This document shows, piece by piece, positions 34,571 through 35,000 of a DNA stretch of 35,000 nt. The stretch is from Theodoxus fluviatilis (lineage: Eukaryota > Mollusca > Gastropoda > Cycloneritida > Neritidae). Within the stretch, counting starts at the first letter, position 1. Each line of letters opens with the position of its first letter. A program made the position numbers and the translations under genes. The DNA lies in contig JAWQFJ010001784.1 in NCBI GenBank assembly GCA_034096865.1, forward strand, positions 90,001-125,000. The letters run 5' to 3'. The notes beneath the pieces are model-generated. The model had not been told where the DNA came from and made no database searches. It was given only the letters and a program-made list of their open reading frames with translations.

Positions 34571-35000
34571 TGAGCAACAAGTCTTCTCCCATTCCCTGCA
34601 GCTAGGGGGTTTTACTCTATGCACAGCCAGACGGTAAAATTGGCGTTTCGAAAATAAGTTTTTCCATCAGTCGCCTTCAACGCACCGATGGCTTTCAAAA
34701 GCACAAGACAAACACAATCTTGTTACGTCCTTCTAGTCTCATTGCAGTAGCAGAATGTCGGATTTCCCCTGATGATGGACATGGTTCCCTTCTGGACAGC
34801 CCCACAATGCAACTGGTGTGACAAAACTTATTTTTGCAGCACCCATCGCCCAAGTACGGATGGTCCTGAGGGCCACACGCCAACGCATGACATTCTTGTC
34901 TCAGGTGCAGAGTAAAGCCCACTGCACACGGCGTGACGAACCGACAACCAGCAAGCAGATGGTGCGCGTGTCAAAAGAAGCTCGTTCCCTCAAATAGCCA
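34571..35000. other. No gene recognised
   Basis: Unstructured mixed-composition sequence to the window edge. Confidence 0.4.

Overview
This is nuclear DNA from an animal. It shows spliced exons with GT/AG borders, multi-kilobase AT-rich introns, LINE fragments, mini- and microsatellites, and no bacterial-style operons. The repeat content suggests a marine invertebrate, most likely a mollusc and perhaps a snail: a ggtcaaggtca/ccggacggacg element, LINEs of CR1/L2 type with an (ATT)n tail, and a (GATG)n family with tandem cores. The taxon is inferred, not shown.

Positions 1-17046 hold an internal part of one gene on the minus strand. I read it as a MAP7/ensconsin-family microtubule-associated protein, the family that helps recruit kinesin-1 to microtubules. 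In transcription order the exons are 17046-16805, 9556-9271, 5995-5867 and 1462-1229. They have recognisable splice borders, and their reading phases join without conflict (0, then 1, then 1). Together they encode an Arg/Glu-rich coiled coil ending in a GFGSRTPR motif, followed by a basic Ser/Pro-rich linker. The 3' exons lie beyond position 1. The 5' exons lie above 17046 and were not identified. The introns carry small tandem repeats, including a 20-21 bp minisatellite whose last unit is the splice donor of the first exon.

Positions 17.0-21.2 kb are a nest of mobile elements. A frameshifted LINE reverse-transcriptase remnant (17534-19665) is split by a 1.13 kb element (18276-19403) that carries 14 exact TCAAGGTCA/TGACCTTGA motifs. 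A separate 282-bp fold-back element (20936-21217) has 118-bp arms with one mismatch and a 13-bp target-site duplication.

Positions 21-35 kb contain no gene that I can name. They hold four plus-strand copies of one (GATG)n-core interspersed family, a LINE 3' end, a 56-bp satellite with 11 exact-length units, a 24-kb minisatellite, long compound microsatellites and purine tracts, and several CpG/CRE-rich patches. The patches could be promoter or 5' exon material. Most long open frames here are translations of simple repeats and are not genes.
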